Positions 13,257-26,400 of a stretch of 64,000 nt of DNA are shown here, one piece after another. The DNA lies in the NCBI RefSeq assembly GCF_964204645.1, contig NC_134036.1:7426704-7490703 (forward strand), read 5' to 3'. Under the pieces are notes generated by a model. The model saw nothing but the letters and a program-made list of their open reading frames with translations, was not told the origin of the DNA and searched no databases. A program made the position numbers and the translations under genes. Every line of letters starts with the position of its first letter. Within the stretch, counting starts at the first letter, position 1. The stretch is from Tubulanus polymorphus (lineage: Eukaryota > Nemertea > Palaeonemertea > Tubulaniformes > Tubulanidae).

Positions 13257-15217
13257 TTACGACCCGGCACCGGTCAGGAAGGGAGGAAGGGTGTTAGTAG
13301 GTCGGTCGTCCATCCGTTCGTCAGTGTGCCGGCGGTGGTAGTTCGAAAAACGACTAAGTGCTGACCGGGCCTTGATCAGCGTTACGACCCGGTACAGTGA
13401 GGGAGGGAGGGAGGCAGTAGGTCGGTCGTCCGTCCGTTCGTCAGTGTGCCGGCGGTGGTTGTTCGAAAAACGACTAAGTGCTGACCGGGTCATGATCAGC
13501 GTTACGACCCGGTGCAGTGAGGGAGGGAGGGAGGGAGGCAGTAGGTCGGTCGTCCATCCGTTCGTCAGTGTGCCGGCGGTGGTTGTTCGAAAAACGACTA
13601 AGTGCTGACCGGGCCTTGATCAGCGTTACGACCCGGTGCAGTGAGGGAGGGAGGGAGGGAGGCAGTAGGTCAGTCGTCCATCCGTTCGTCAGTGTGCCGG
13701 CGGTGGTTGTTCGAAAAACGACTAAGTGCTGACCGGGCCATGAACAGCGTTACGACCCGGTACCGGTCAGGAAGGGAGGGAGGGTGGCAGTAGGTCGGTC
13801 GTCCGTTCGTTCGTCAGTGTGCCGGCGGTGGTTGTTCGAAAAACGACTAAGTGCTGACCGGGCCATGAACAGCGTTACGACCCGGCACCGGTCAGGAAGG
13901 GAGGGAGGGTGGCAGTAGGTCGGTCGTCCGTTCGTTGGTCAGTGTGCCGGCGGTGGTAGTTCGAAAAACGACTAAGTGCTGACCGGGCCATGAACAGCGT
14001 TACGACCCGGCACCGGTCAGGAAGGGAGGGAGGGTGGCAGTAGGTCGGTCGTCCATCCGTTCGTCAGTGTGCCGGCGGTGGTAGTTCGAAAAACGACTAA
14101 GTGCTGACCGGGCCTTGATCAGCGTTACGACCCGGTGCAGTGAGGGAGGGAGGGAGGCAGTAGGTCGGTCGTCCGTCCGTTCGTCAGTGTGCCGGCGGTG
14201 GTTGTTCGAAAAACGACTAAGTGCTGACCGGGTCATGATCAGCGTTACGACCCGGTGCAGTGAGGGAGGGAGGGAGGGAGGCAGTAGGTCGGTCGTCCAT
14301 CCGTTCGTCAGTGTGCCGGCGGTGGTTGTTCGAAAAACGACTAAGTGCTTACCGGGCCTTGATCAGCGTTACGACCCGGTGCAGTGAGGGAGGGAGGGAG
14401 GGAGGCAGTAGGTCGGTCGTCCATCCGTTCGTCAGTGTGCCGGCGGTGGTTGTTCGAAAAACGACTAAGTGCTGACCGGGCCATGATCAGCGTTACGACC
14501 CGGTGCAGTGAGGGAGGGAGGGAGGCACTAGGACAGTCGTCCGCCCGTTAGTCAGTGTGTCGGCGGTTGTTGTTCGAAAAACGACTAAGTGCTGACCGGG
14601 CCATGAACAGCGTTACGACCCGGCACCGGTCAGGGAGGGAGGCAGTAGGTCGGTCGTCCGTCCGTTCGTCATTGTGCCGGCGGTGGTAGTTCGAAAAACG
14701 ACTAAGTGCTGACCGGGCCTTGATCAGCGTTACGACCCGGAGCATTGAGGGAGGGAGGGAGGCAGTAGGTCGGTCGTCCGTCCGTTTGTCAGTGTGCCGG
14801 CAGCGATGGTTGTTCGAAAAATGACTAAGGGCTGACCGGGCCTTGATCAGCGTTACGACCCGGAGCATTGAGGGAGGGAGGGAGGCAGTAGGTCGGTCGT
14901 CCATCCGTTCGTCAGTGTGCCGGCGGTGGTAGTTCGAAAAACGACTAAGTGCTGACCGGGCCTAGATCAGCGTTACGACCCGGTGCAGTGAGGGAGGGAG
15001 GGAGGCAGTAGGTCGGTCGTCCGTCCGGTCGTCAGTGTGCCGGCGGTGGTTGTTCGAAAAACGACTAAGTGCTGACCGGGCCATGAACAGCGTTACGACC
15101 CGGCACCGGTCAGGAAGGGAGGGAGGGTGGCAGTAGGTCGGTCGTCCGTCCGTTCGTCAGTGTGCCGGCGGTGGTAGTTCGAAAAACGACTAAGTGCTGA
15201 CCGGGCCATGAACAGCG

Positions 15218-18200
15218 TTACGACCCGGCACCGGTCAGGAAGGGAGGGAGGGTGGCAGTAGGTCGGTCGTCCATCCGTTCGTCAGTGTGCCGGCGGTGGT
15301 AGTTCGAAAAACGACTAAGTGCTGACCGGGCCTTGATCAGCGTTACGACCCGGTACAGTGAGGGAGGGAGGGAGGCAGTAGGTCGGTCGTCCGTCCGTTC
15401 GTCAGTGTGCCGGCGGTGGTTGTTCGAAAAACGACTAAGTGCTGACCGGGTCATGATCAGCGTTACGACCCGGTGCAGTGAGGGAGGGAGGGAGGGAGGC
15501 AGTAGGTCGGTCGTCCATCCGTTCGTCAGTGTGCCGGCGATGGTTGTTCGAAAAACGACTAAGTGCTGACCGGGCCTTGATCAGCGTTACGACCCGGTGC
15601 AGTGAGGGAGGGAGGGAGGCACTAGGACAGTCGTCCGCCCGTTAGTCAGTGTGCCGGCGGTGGTTGTTCGAAAAACGACTAAGTGCTGACCGGGCCTTGA
15701 TCAGCGTTACGACCCGGCACCGGTCAGGGAGGGAGGGAGGGAGGCAGTAGGTCGGTCGTCCGTCCGTTCGTCACTGTGCCGGCGGTGGTAGTTCGAAAAA
15801 CGACTAAGTGCTGACCGGGCCTTGATCAGCGTTACGACCCGGAGCTTTGAGGGAGGGAGGGAGGCAGTAGGTCGGTCGTCCGTCCGTTTGTCAGTGTGCC
15901 GGCAGTGATGGTTGTTCGAAAAAATGACTAAGGGCTGACCGGGCCATGAACAGCGTTACGACCCGGCGCTGGTCAGGGCGGGAGGGAGGGAGGCAGTAGG
16001 TCGGTCGTCCATCCGTTCGTCAGTGTGCCGGCGGTGGTTGTTCGAAAAACGACTAAGTGCTGACCGGGCCATGAACAGCGTTACGACCCGGCACCGGTCA
16101 GGAAGGGAGGGAGGGTGGCAGTAGGTCGGTCGTCCGTTCGTTGGTCAGTGTGCCGGCGGTGGTAGTTCGAAAAACGACTAAGTGCTGACCGGGCCTTGAT
16201 CAGCGTTACGACCCGGTGCAGTGAGGGAGGGAGGGAGGCAGTAGGTCGGTCGTCCGTCCGTTCGTCAGTGTGCCGGCGGTGGTTGTTCGAAAAACGACTA
16301 AGTGCTGACCGGGCCATGAACAGCGTTACGACCCGGCACCGGTCAGGAAGGGAGGGAGGGTGGCAGTAGGTCGGTCGTCCGTTCGTTGGTCAGTGTGCCG
16401 GCGGTGGTAGTTCGAAAAACGACTAAGTGCTGACCGGGCCATGAACAGCGTTACGACCCGGCACCGGTCAGGAAGGGAGGGAGGGTGGCAGTAGGTCGGT
16501 CGTCCATCCGTTCGTCAGTGTGCCGGCGGTGGTAGTTCGAAAAACGACTAAGTGCTGACCGGGCCTTGATCAGCGTTACGACCCGGTACAGTGAGGGAGG
16601 GAGGGAGGCAGTAGGTCGGTCGTCCGTCCGTTCGTCAGTGTGCCGGCGGTGGTTGTTCGAAAAACGACTAAGTGCTGACCGGGCCTTGATCAGCGTTACG
16701 ACCCGGAGCATTGAGGGAGGGAGGGAGGCAGTAGGTCGGTCGTCCGTCCGTCCGTTTGTCAGTGTGCCGGCAGCGATGGTTGTTCGAAAAATGACTAAGG
16801 GCTGACCGGGCCTTGATCAGCGTTACGACCCGGAGCATTGAGGGAGGGAGGGAGGGAGGCAGTAGGTCGGTCGTCCATCCGTTCGTCAGTGTGCCGGCGG
16901 TGGTAGTTCGAAAAACGACTAAGTGCTGACCGGGCCTTGATCAGCGTTACGACCCGGTGCAGTGAGGGAGGGAGGGAGGCAGTAGGTCGGTCGTCCGTCC
17001 GTTCGTCAGTGTGCCGGTGGTGGTTGTTCGAAAAACGACTAAGTGCTGACCGGGCCTTGATCAGCGTTACGACCCGGCGCAGTGAGGGAGGGAGGGAGGG
17101 AGGCAGTAGGTCGGTCGTCCATCCGTTCGTCAGTGTGCCGGCGGTGGTTGTTCGAAAAACGACTAAGTGCTGACCGGGCCTTGATCAGCGTTACGACCCG
17201 GTGCAGTGAGGGAGGGAGGGAGGCACTAGGACAGTCGTCCGCCCGTTAGTCAGTGTGTCGGCGGTTGTTGTTCGAAAAACGACTAAGTGCTGACCGGGCC
17301 ATGAACAGCGTTACGACCCGGCACCGGTCAGGAAGGGAGGGAGGGTGGCAGTAGGTCGGTCGTCCGTTCGTTCGTCAGTGTGCCGGCGGTTGTTGTTCGA
17401 AAAACGACTAAGTGCTGACCGGGCCTTGATCAGCGTTACGACCCGGTGCAGTGAGGGAGGGAGGGAGGCAGTAGGTCGGTCGTCCATCCGTTCGTCAGTG
17501 TGCCGGCGGTGGTAGTTCGAAAAACGACTAAGTGCTGACCGGGCCTTGATCAGCGTTACGACCCGGTGCAGTGAGGGAGGGAGGGAGGGAGGCAGTAGGT
17601 CGGTCGTCCATCCGTTCGTCAGTGTGCCGGCGGTGGTTGTTCGAAAAACGACTAAGTGCTGACCGGGCCATGATCAGCGTTACGACCCGGTGCAGTGAGG
17701 GAGGGAGGGAGGCACTAGGACAGTCGTCCGCCCGTTAGTCAGTGTGCCGGCGGTGGTTGTTCGAAAAACGACTAAGTGCTGACCGGGCCTTGATCAGCGT
17801 TACGACCCGGCACCGGTCAGGGAGGGAGGGAGGGAGGCAGTAGGTCGGTCGTCCGTCCGTTCGTCACTGTGCCGGCGGTGGTAGTTCGAAAAACGACTAA
17901 GTGCTGACCGGGCCTTGATCAGCGTTACGACCCGGCACCGGTCAGGAAGGGAGGGAGGGTGGCAGTAGGTCGGTCGTCCATCCGTTCGTCAGTGTGCCGG
18001 CGGTGGTAGTTCGAAAAACGACTAAGTGCTGACCGGGCCTTGATCAGCGTTACGACCCGGTACAGTGAGGGAGGGAGGGAGGCAGTAGGTCGGTCGTCCG
18101 TCCGTTCGTCAGTGTGCCGGCGGTGGTTGTTCGAAAAACGACTAAGTGCTGACCGGGTCATGATCAGCGTTACGACCCGGTGCAGTGAGGGAGGGAGGGA

Positions 18201-20460
18201 GGGAGGCAGTAGGTCGGTCGTCCATCCGTTCGTCAGTGTGCCGGCGATGGTTGTTCGAAAAACGACTAAGTGCTGACCGGGCCTTGATCAGCGTTACGAC
18301 CCGGTGCAGTGAGGGAGGGAGGGAGGCACTAGGACAGTCGTCCGCCCGTTAGTCAGTGTGCCGGCGGTGGTTGTTCGAAAAACGACTAAGTGCTGACCGG
18401 GCCTTGATCAGCGTTACGACCCGGCACCGGTCAGGGAGGGAGGGAGGGAGGCAGTAGGTCGGTCGTCCGTCCGTTCGTCACTGTGCCGGCGGTGGTAGTT
18501 CGAAAAACGACTAAGTGCTGACCGGGCCTTGATCAGCGTTACGACCCGGAGCTTTGAGGGAGGGAGGGAGGCAGTAGGTCGGTCGTCCGTCCGTTTGTCA
18601 GTGTGCCGGCAGTGATGGTTGTTCGAAAAAATGACTAAGGGCTGACCGGGCCATGAACAGCGTTACGACCCGGCGCTGGTCAGGGCGGGAGGGAGGGAGG
18701 CAGTAGGTCGGTCGTCCATCCGTTCGTCAGTGTGCCGGCGGTGGTTGTTCGAAAAACGACTAAGTGCTGACCGGGCCATGAACAGCGTTACGACCCGGCA
18801 CCGGTCAGGAAGGGAGGGAGGGTGGCAGTAGGTCGGTCGTCCGTTCGTTGGTCAGTGTGCCGGCGGTGGTAGTTCGAAAAACGACTAAGTGCTGACCGGG
18901 CCTTGATCAGCGTTACGACCCGGTGCAGTGAGGGAGGGAGGGAGGCAGTAGGTCGGTCGTCCGTCCGTTCGTCAGTGTGCCGGCGGTGGTTGTTCGAAAA
19001 ACGACTAAGTGCTGACCGGGCCATGAACAGCGTTACGACCCGGCACCGGTCAGGAAGGGAGGGAGGGTGGCAGTAGGTCGGTCGTCCGTTCGTTGGTCAG
19101 TGTGCCGGCGGTGGTAGTTCGAAAAACGACTAAGTGCTGACCGGGCCATGAACAGCGTTACGACCCGGCACCGGTCAGGAAGGGAGGGAGGGTGGCAGTA
19201 GGTCGGTCGTCCATCCGTTCGTCAGTGTGCCGGCGGTGGTAGTTCGAAAAACGACTAAGTGCTGACCGGGCCTTGATCAGCGTTACGACCCGGTACAGTG
19301 AGGGAGGGAGGGAGGCAGTAGGTCGGTCGTCCGTCCGTTCGTCAGTGTGCCGGCGGTGGTTGTTCGAAAAACGACTAAGTGCTGACCGGGCCTTGATCAG
19401 CGTTACGACCCGGAGCATTGAGGGAGGGAGGGAGGCAGTAGGTCGGTCGTCCGTCCGTCCGTTTGTCAGTGTGCCGGCAGCGATGGTTGTTCGAAAAATG
19501 ACTAAGGGCTGACCGGGCCTTGATCAGCGTTACGACCCGGAGCATTGAGGGAGGGAGGGAGGGAGGCAGTAGGTCGGTCGTCCATCCGTTCGTCAGTGTG
19601 CCGGCGGTGGTAGTTCGAAAAACGACTAAGTGCTGACCGGGCCTTGATCAGCGTTACGACCCGGTGCAGTGAGGGAGGGAGGGAGGCAGTAGGTCGGTCG
19701 TCCGTCCGTTCGTCAGTGTGCCGGTGGTGGTTGTTCGAAAAACGACTAAGTGCTGACCGGGCCTTGATCAGCGTTACGACCCGGCGCAGTGAGGGAGGGA
19801 GGGAGGGAGGCAGTAGGTCGGTCGTCCATCCGTTCGTCAGTGTGCCGGCGATGGTTGTTCGAAAAACGACTAAGTGCTGACCGGGCCTTGATCAGCGTTA
19901 AGACCCGGTGCAGTGAGGGAGGGAGGGAGGCACTAGGACAGTCGTCCGCCCGTTAGTCAGTGTGTCGGCGGTTGTTGTTCGAAAAACGACTAAGTGCTGA
20001 CCGGGCCATGAACAGCGTTACGACCCGGCACCGGTCAGGAAGGGAGGGAGGGTGGCAGTAGGTCGGTCGTCCGTTCGTTCGTCAGTGTGCCGGCGGTTGT
20101 TGTTCGAAAAACGACTAAGTGCTGACCGGGCCTTGATCAGCGTTACGACCCGGTGCAGTGAGGGAGGGAGGGAGGCAGTAGGTCGGTCGTCCATCCGTTC
20201 GTCAGTGTGCCGGCGGTGGTAGTTCGAAAAACGACTAAGTGCTGACCGGGCCTTGATCAGCGTTACGACCCGGTGCAGTGAGGGAGGGAGGGAGGGAGGC
20301 AGTAGGTCGGTCGTCCATCCGTTCGTCAGTGTGCCGGCGGTGGTTGTTCGAAAAACGACTAAGTGCTGACCGGGCCATGATCAGCGTTACGACCCGGTGC
20401 AGTGAGGGAGGGAGGGAGGCACTAGGACAGTCGTCCGCCCGTTAGTCAGTGTGCCGGCGG
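15218..20460 (+). repeat. 2707-bp tandem duplication in the satellite
   Basis: The block 15218-17924 is followed directly by a second copy from 17925 to about 20460. Internal landmarks move by exactly 2707 bp: 16081 to 18788, 16451 to 19158, and 16937 to 19644. Units II and III have only one copy, so the duplication is younger than the split of the three units or was lost elsewhere. The copies differ by rare point changes, such as GTTAAGACCC at about 19900 in the second copy. Confidence 0.8.
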
Positions 20461-20463
20461 TGG

Positions 20464-23400
20464 TTGTTCGAAAAACGACTAAGTGCTGACCGGGCCTTGA
20501 TCAGCGTTACGACCCGGTGCAGTGAGGGAGGGAGGGAGGCAGTAGGTTGTTCGTCCGTCCGTTCGTCAGTGTGCCGGCGGTGGTTGTTCGAAAAACGACT
20601 AAGTGCTGACCGGGCCTTGATCAGCGTTACGACCCGGTGCAGTGAGGGAGGGAGGGAGGCAGTAGGTTGGTCGTCCGTCCGTTCGTCAGTGTGCCGGCGG
20701 TGGTTGTTCGAAAAACGACTAAGTGCTGACCGGGCCTTGATCAGCGTTACGACCCGGAGCAGTGAGGGAGGGAGGGAGGTAGTAGGTCGGTCGTCCGTTC
20801 GTTCGTCAGTGTGCCGGCGGTGGTTGTTCGAAAAACGACTAAGTGCTGACCGGGCCTTGATCAGCGTTACGACCCGGCACCGGTCAGGGAGGGAGGGAGG
20901 GAGGCAGTAGGTCGGTCGTCCGTCCGTTCGTCATTGTGCCGGCGGTGATTGTTCGAAAAACGACTAAGTGCTGACCGGGCCTTAATCAGCGTTACGACCA
21001 GGCACCGGTCAGGGAGGGAGGGAGGGAGGCAGTAGGTCGGTCGTCCATCCGTTCGTCAGTGTGCCGGCGGTGGTAGTTCGAAAAACGACTAAGTGCTGAC
21101 CGGGCCTAGATCAGCGTTACGACCCGTTGCAGTGAGGGAGGGAGGGAGGCAGTAGGTCGGTCGTCCGTCCGGTCGTCAGTGTGCCGGCGGTGGTTGTTCG
21201 AAAAACGACTAAGTGCTGACCGGGCCTTGATCAGCGTTACTACCCGGTGCAGTGAGGGAGGGAGGGAGGCACTAGGACAGTCGTCCGCCCGTTAGTCAGT
21301 GTGTCGGCGGTTGTTGTTCGAAAAACGACTAAGTGCTGACCGGGCCATGAACAGCGTTACGACCCGGCACCGGTCAGGAAGGGAGGGAGGGTGGCAGTAG
21401 GTCGGTCGTCCGTCCGTTCGTCAGTGTGCCGGCGGTGGTTGTTCGAAAAACGAATAAGTGCTGACCGGGCCTTAATCAGCGTTACGACCCGGCACCGGTC
21501 AGGGAGGGAGGGAGGGAGGCAGTAGGTCGGTCGTCCGTCCGTTCGTCAGTGTGCCGGCGGTGGTTGTTCGAAAAACGACTAAGTGCTGACCGGGCCTTGA
21601 TCAGCGTTACGACCCGGAGCAGTGAGGGAGGGAGGGAGGCAGTAGGTCGGTCGTCTGTCCGTTCGCCAGTGTGCCGGCGGTGGTTGTTCGAAAAACGACT
21701 AAGTGCTGACCGGGCCTTGATCAGCGTTACGACCCGGAGCATTGAGGGAGGGAGGGAGGGAGTAGGTCGGTCGTCCGTCCGTTTGTCAGTGTGCCGGCAG
21801 TGATGGTTGTTCGAAAAACGACTAAGGGCTGACCGGGCCTTAATCAGCGTTACGACCCGGCGCTGGTCAGGGAGGGAGGGAGGGAGGCAGTAGGTCGGTC
21901 GTCCGTCCGTTCGTCATTGTGCCGGCGGTGATAGTTCGAAAAACGACTAAGTGCTGACCGGGCCTTGATCAGCGTTACGACCCGGTGCAGTGAGGGAGGG
22001 AGGGAGGGAGGAACTAGGACAGTCGTCCGCCCGTTAGTCAGTGTGTCGGCGGTTGTTGTTCGAAAAACGACTAAGTGCTGACCGGGCCATGAACAGCGTT
22101 ACGACCCGGCACCGGTCAGGAAGGGAGGGAGGGTGGCAGTAGGTCGGTCGTCCGTTCGTTGGTCAGTGTGCCGGCGGTGGTAGTTCGAAAAACGACTAAG
22201 TGCTGACCGGGCCTTGATCAGCGTTACGACCCGGTGCAGTGAGGGAGGGAGGGAGGGAGGCAGTAGGTCGGTCGTCCGTCCGTTCGTCAGTGTGCCGGCG
22301 GTGGTAGTTCGAAAAACGACTAAGTGCTGACCGGGCCATGAACAGCGTTACGACCCGGCACCGGTCAGGAAGGGAGGGAGGGTGGCAGTAGGTCGGTCGT
22401 CCATCCGTTCGTCAGTGTGCCGGCGGTGGTAGTTCGAAAAACGACTAAGTGCTGACCGGGCCTTGATCAGCGTTACGACCCGGCACAGTGAGGGAGGGAG
22501 GGAGGCAGTAGGTCGGTCGTCCGTCCGTTCGTCAGTGTGCCGGCGGTGGTTGTTCGAAAAACGACTAAGTGCTGACCGGGTCATGATCAGCGTTACGACC
22601 CGGTGCAGTGAGGGAGGGAGGGAGGGAGGCAGTAGGTCGGTCGTCCATCCGTTCGTCAGTGTGCCGGCGATGGTTGTTCGAAAAACGACGAAGTGCTGAC
22701 CGGGCCTTGATCAGCGTTACGACCCGGTGCAGTGAGGGAGGGAGGGAGGCACTAGGACAGTCGTCCGCCCGTTAGTCAGTGTGCCGGCGGTGGTTGTTCG
22801 AAAAACGACTAAGTGCTGACCGGGCCTTGATCAGCGTTACGACCCGGCACCGGTCAGGGAGGGAGGGAGGGAGGCAGTAGGTCGGTCGTCCGTCCGTTCG
22901 TCACTGTGCCGGCGGTGGTAGTTCGAAAAACGACTAAGTGCTGACCGGGCCTTGATCAGCGTTACGACCCGGAGCATTGAGGGAGGGAGGGAGGCAGTAG
23001 GTCGGTCGTCCGTCCGTTTGTCAGTGTGCCGGCAGTGATGGTTGTTCGAAAAAATGACTAAGGGCTGACCGGGCCTTGATCAGCGTTACGACCCGGCGCT
23101 GGTCAGGGCGGGAGGGAGGGAGGCAGTAGGTCGGTCGTCCATCCGTTCGTCAGTGTGCCGGCGGTGGTAGTTCGAAAAACGACTAAGTGCTGACCGGGCC
23201 TAGATCAGCGTTACGACCCGGTGCAGTGAGGGAGGGAGGGAGGCAGTAGGTCGGTCGTCCGTCCGGTCGTCAATGTGCTGGCGGTGGTTGTTCGAAAAAC
23301 GACTAAGTGCTGACCGGGCCTTGATCAGCGTTACGACCCGGTGCAGTGAGGGAGGGAGGGAGGAACTAGGACAGTCGTCCGCCCGTTAGTCAGTGTGTCG

Positions 23401-26400
23401 GCGGTTGTTGTTCGAAAAACGACTAAGTGCTGACCGGGCCATGAACAGCGTTACGACCCGGCACCGGTCAGGAAGGGAGGGAGGGTGGCAGTAGGTCGGT
23501 CGTCCGTTCGTTGGTCAGTGTGCCGGCGGTGGTAGTTCGAAAAACGACTAAGTGCTGACCGGGCCTTGATCAGCGTTACGACCCGGCACCGGTCAGGAAG
23601 GGAGGGAGGGTGGCAGTAGGTCGGTCGTCCATCCGTTCGTCAGTGTGCCGGCGGTGGTAGTTCGAAAAACGACTAAGTGCTGACCGGGCCTTGATCAGCG
23701 TTACGACCCGGTACAGTGAGGGAGGGAGGGAGGCAGTAGGTCGGTCGTCCGTCCGTTCGTCAGTGTGCCGGCGGTGGTTGTTCGAAAAACGACTAAGTGC
23801 TGACCGGGTCATGATCAGCGTTACGACCCGGTGCAGTGAGGGAGGGAGGGAGGGAGGCAGTAGGTCGGTCGTCCATCCGTTCGTCAGTGTGCCGGCGATG
23901 GTTGTTCGAAAAACGACGAAGTGCTGACCGGGCCTTGATCAGCGTTACGACCCGGTGCAGTGAGGGAGGGAGGGAGGCACTAGGACAGTCGTCCGCCCGT
24001 TAGTCAGTGTGCCGGCGGTGGTTGTTCGAAAAACGACTAAGTGCTGACCGGGCCTTGATCAGCGTTACGACCCGGCACCGGTCAGGGAGGGAGGGAGGGA
24101 GGCAGTAGGTCGGTCGTCCGTCCGTTCGTCACTGTGCCGGCGGTGGTAGTTCGAAAAACGACTAAGTGCTGACCGGGCCTTGATCAGCGTTACGACCCGG
24201 AGCATTGAGGGAGGGAGGGAGGCAGTAGGTCGGTCGTCCGTCCGTTTGTCAGTGTGCCGGCAGTGATGGTTGTTCGAAAAAATGACTAAGGGCTGACCGG
24301 GCCTTGATCAGCGTTACGACCCGGCGCTGGTCAGGGCGGGAGGGAGGGAGGCAGTAGGTCGGTCGTCCATCCGTTCGTCAGTGTGCCGGCGGTGGTAGTT
24401 CGAAAAACGACTAAGTGCTGACCGGGCCTAGATCAGCGTTACGACCCGGTGCAGTGAGGGAGGGAGGGAGGCAGTAGGTCGGTCGTCCGTCCGGTCGTCA
24501 ATGTGCTGGCGGTGGTTGTTCGAAAAACGACTAAGTGCTGACCGGGCCTTGATCAGCGTTACGACCCGGTGCAGTGAGGGAGGGAGGGAGGAACTAGGAC
24601 AGTCGTCCGCCCGTTAGTCAGTGTGTCGGCGGTTGTTGTTCGAAAAACGACTAAGTGCTGACCGGGCCATGAACAGCGTTACGACCCGGCACCGGTCAGG
24701 AAGGGAGGGAGGGTGGCAGTAGGTCGGTCGTCCGTTCGTTGGTCAGTGTGCCGGCGGTGGTAGTTCGAAAAACGACTAAGTGCTGACCGGGCCTTGATCA
24801 GCGTTACGACCCGGCACCGGTCAGGAAGGGAGGGAGGGTGGCAGTAGGTCGGTCGTCCATCCGTTCGTCAGTGTGCCGGCGGTGGTAGTTCGAAAAACGA
24901 CTAAGTGCTGACCGGGCCTTGATCAGCGTTACGACCCGGTACAGTGAGGGAGGGAGGGAGGCAGTAGGTCGGTCGTCCGTCCGTTCGTCAGTTTGCCGGC
25001 GGTGGTTGTTCGAAAAACGACTAAGTGCTGACCGGGTCATGATCAGCGTTACGACCCGGTGCAGTGAGGGAGGGAGGGAGGGAGGCAGTAGGTCGGTCGT
25101 CCATCCGTTCGTCAGTGTGCCGGCGATGGTTGTTCGAAAAACGACTAATTGCTGACCGGGCCTTGATCAGCGTTACGACCCGGTGCAGTGAGGGAGGGAG
25201 GGAGGCACTAGGACAGTCGTCCGCCCGTTAGTCAGTGTGCCGGCGGTGGTTGTTCGAAAAACGACTAAGTGCTGACCGGGCCTTGATCAGCGTTACGACC
25301 GGCACCGGTCAGGGAGGGAGGGAGGGAGGCAGTAGGTCGGTCGTCCGTCCGTTCGTCACTGTGCCGGCGGTGGTAGTTCGAAAAACGACTAAGTGCTGAC
25401 CGGGCCTTGATCAGCGTTACGACCCGGAGCTTTGAGGGAGGGAGGGAGGCAGTAGGTCGGTCGTCCGTCCGTTTGTCAGTGTGCCGGCAGTGATGGTTGT
25501 TCGAAAAAAATGACTAAGGGCTGACCGGGCCTTGATCAGCGTTACGACCCGGCGCTGGTCAGGGCGGGAGGGAGGGAGGCAGTAGGTCGGTCGTCCATCC
25601 GTTCGTCAGTGTGCCGGCGGTGGTAGTTCGAAAAACGACTAAGTGCTGACCGGGCCTAGATCAGCGTTACGACCCTGTGCAGTGAGGGAGGGAGGGAGGC
25701 AGTAGGTCGGTCGTCCGTCCGGTCGTCAGTGTGCCGGCGGTGGTTGTTCGAAAAACGACTAAGTGCTGACCGGGCCATGATCAGCGTTACGACCCGGTGC
25801 AGTGAGGGTGGGAGGGAGGAACTAGGACAGTCGTCCGCCCGTTAGTCAGTGTGTCGGCGGTTGTTGTTCGAAAAACGACTAAGTGCTGACCGGGCCATGA
25901 ACAGCGTTACGACCCGGCACCGGTCAGATAGGGAGGGAGGGTGGCAGTAGGTCGGTCGTCCGTTCGTTGGTCAGTGTGCCGGCGGTGGTTGTTCGAAAAA
26001 CGACTAAGCGCTGACCGGGTCATGATCAGCGTTACGACCCGGTGCAGTGAGGGAGGGAGGGAGGGAGGCAGTAGGTCGGTCGTCCGTCCGTTCGTCAGTG
26101 TGCCGGCGGTGGTTGTTCGAAAAACGACTAAGTGCTTACCGGGCCTTGATCAGCGTTACGACCCGGTGCAGTGAGGGAGGGAGGGAGGGAGGCAGTAGGT
26201 CGGTCGTCCATCCGTTCGTCAGTGTGCCGGCGGTGGTTGTTCGAAAAACGACTAAGTGCTGACCGGGCCATGATCAGCGTTACGACCCGGTGCAGTGAGG
26301 GAGGGAGGGAGGCACTAGGACAGTCGTCCGCCCGTTAGTCAGTGTGTCGGCGGTTGTTGTTCGAAAAACGACTAAGTGCTGACCGGGCCATGAACAGCGT

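Larger units (their letters stand above)
8184..20463 (+). repeat. Satellite mega-repeat unit I (~12.3 kb)
   Basis: This is the first of three large units. The start is marked by monomers with GTAGGTTGTTCG followed by GTAGGTTGGTCG (8270-8390). The same pair appears at about 20545-20675 and about 31840-31970. The stretch 10561-17924 is colinear with unit III at exactly 23082 bp. Parts of it (10561-11908 and about 14230-17924) are colinear with unit II at 11787 bp. This unit alone holds an extra 2707-bp internal duplication. Boundaries are approximate because they fall inside satellite monomers. Confidence 0.75.
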
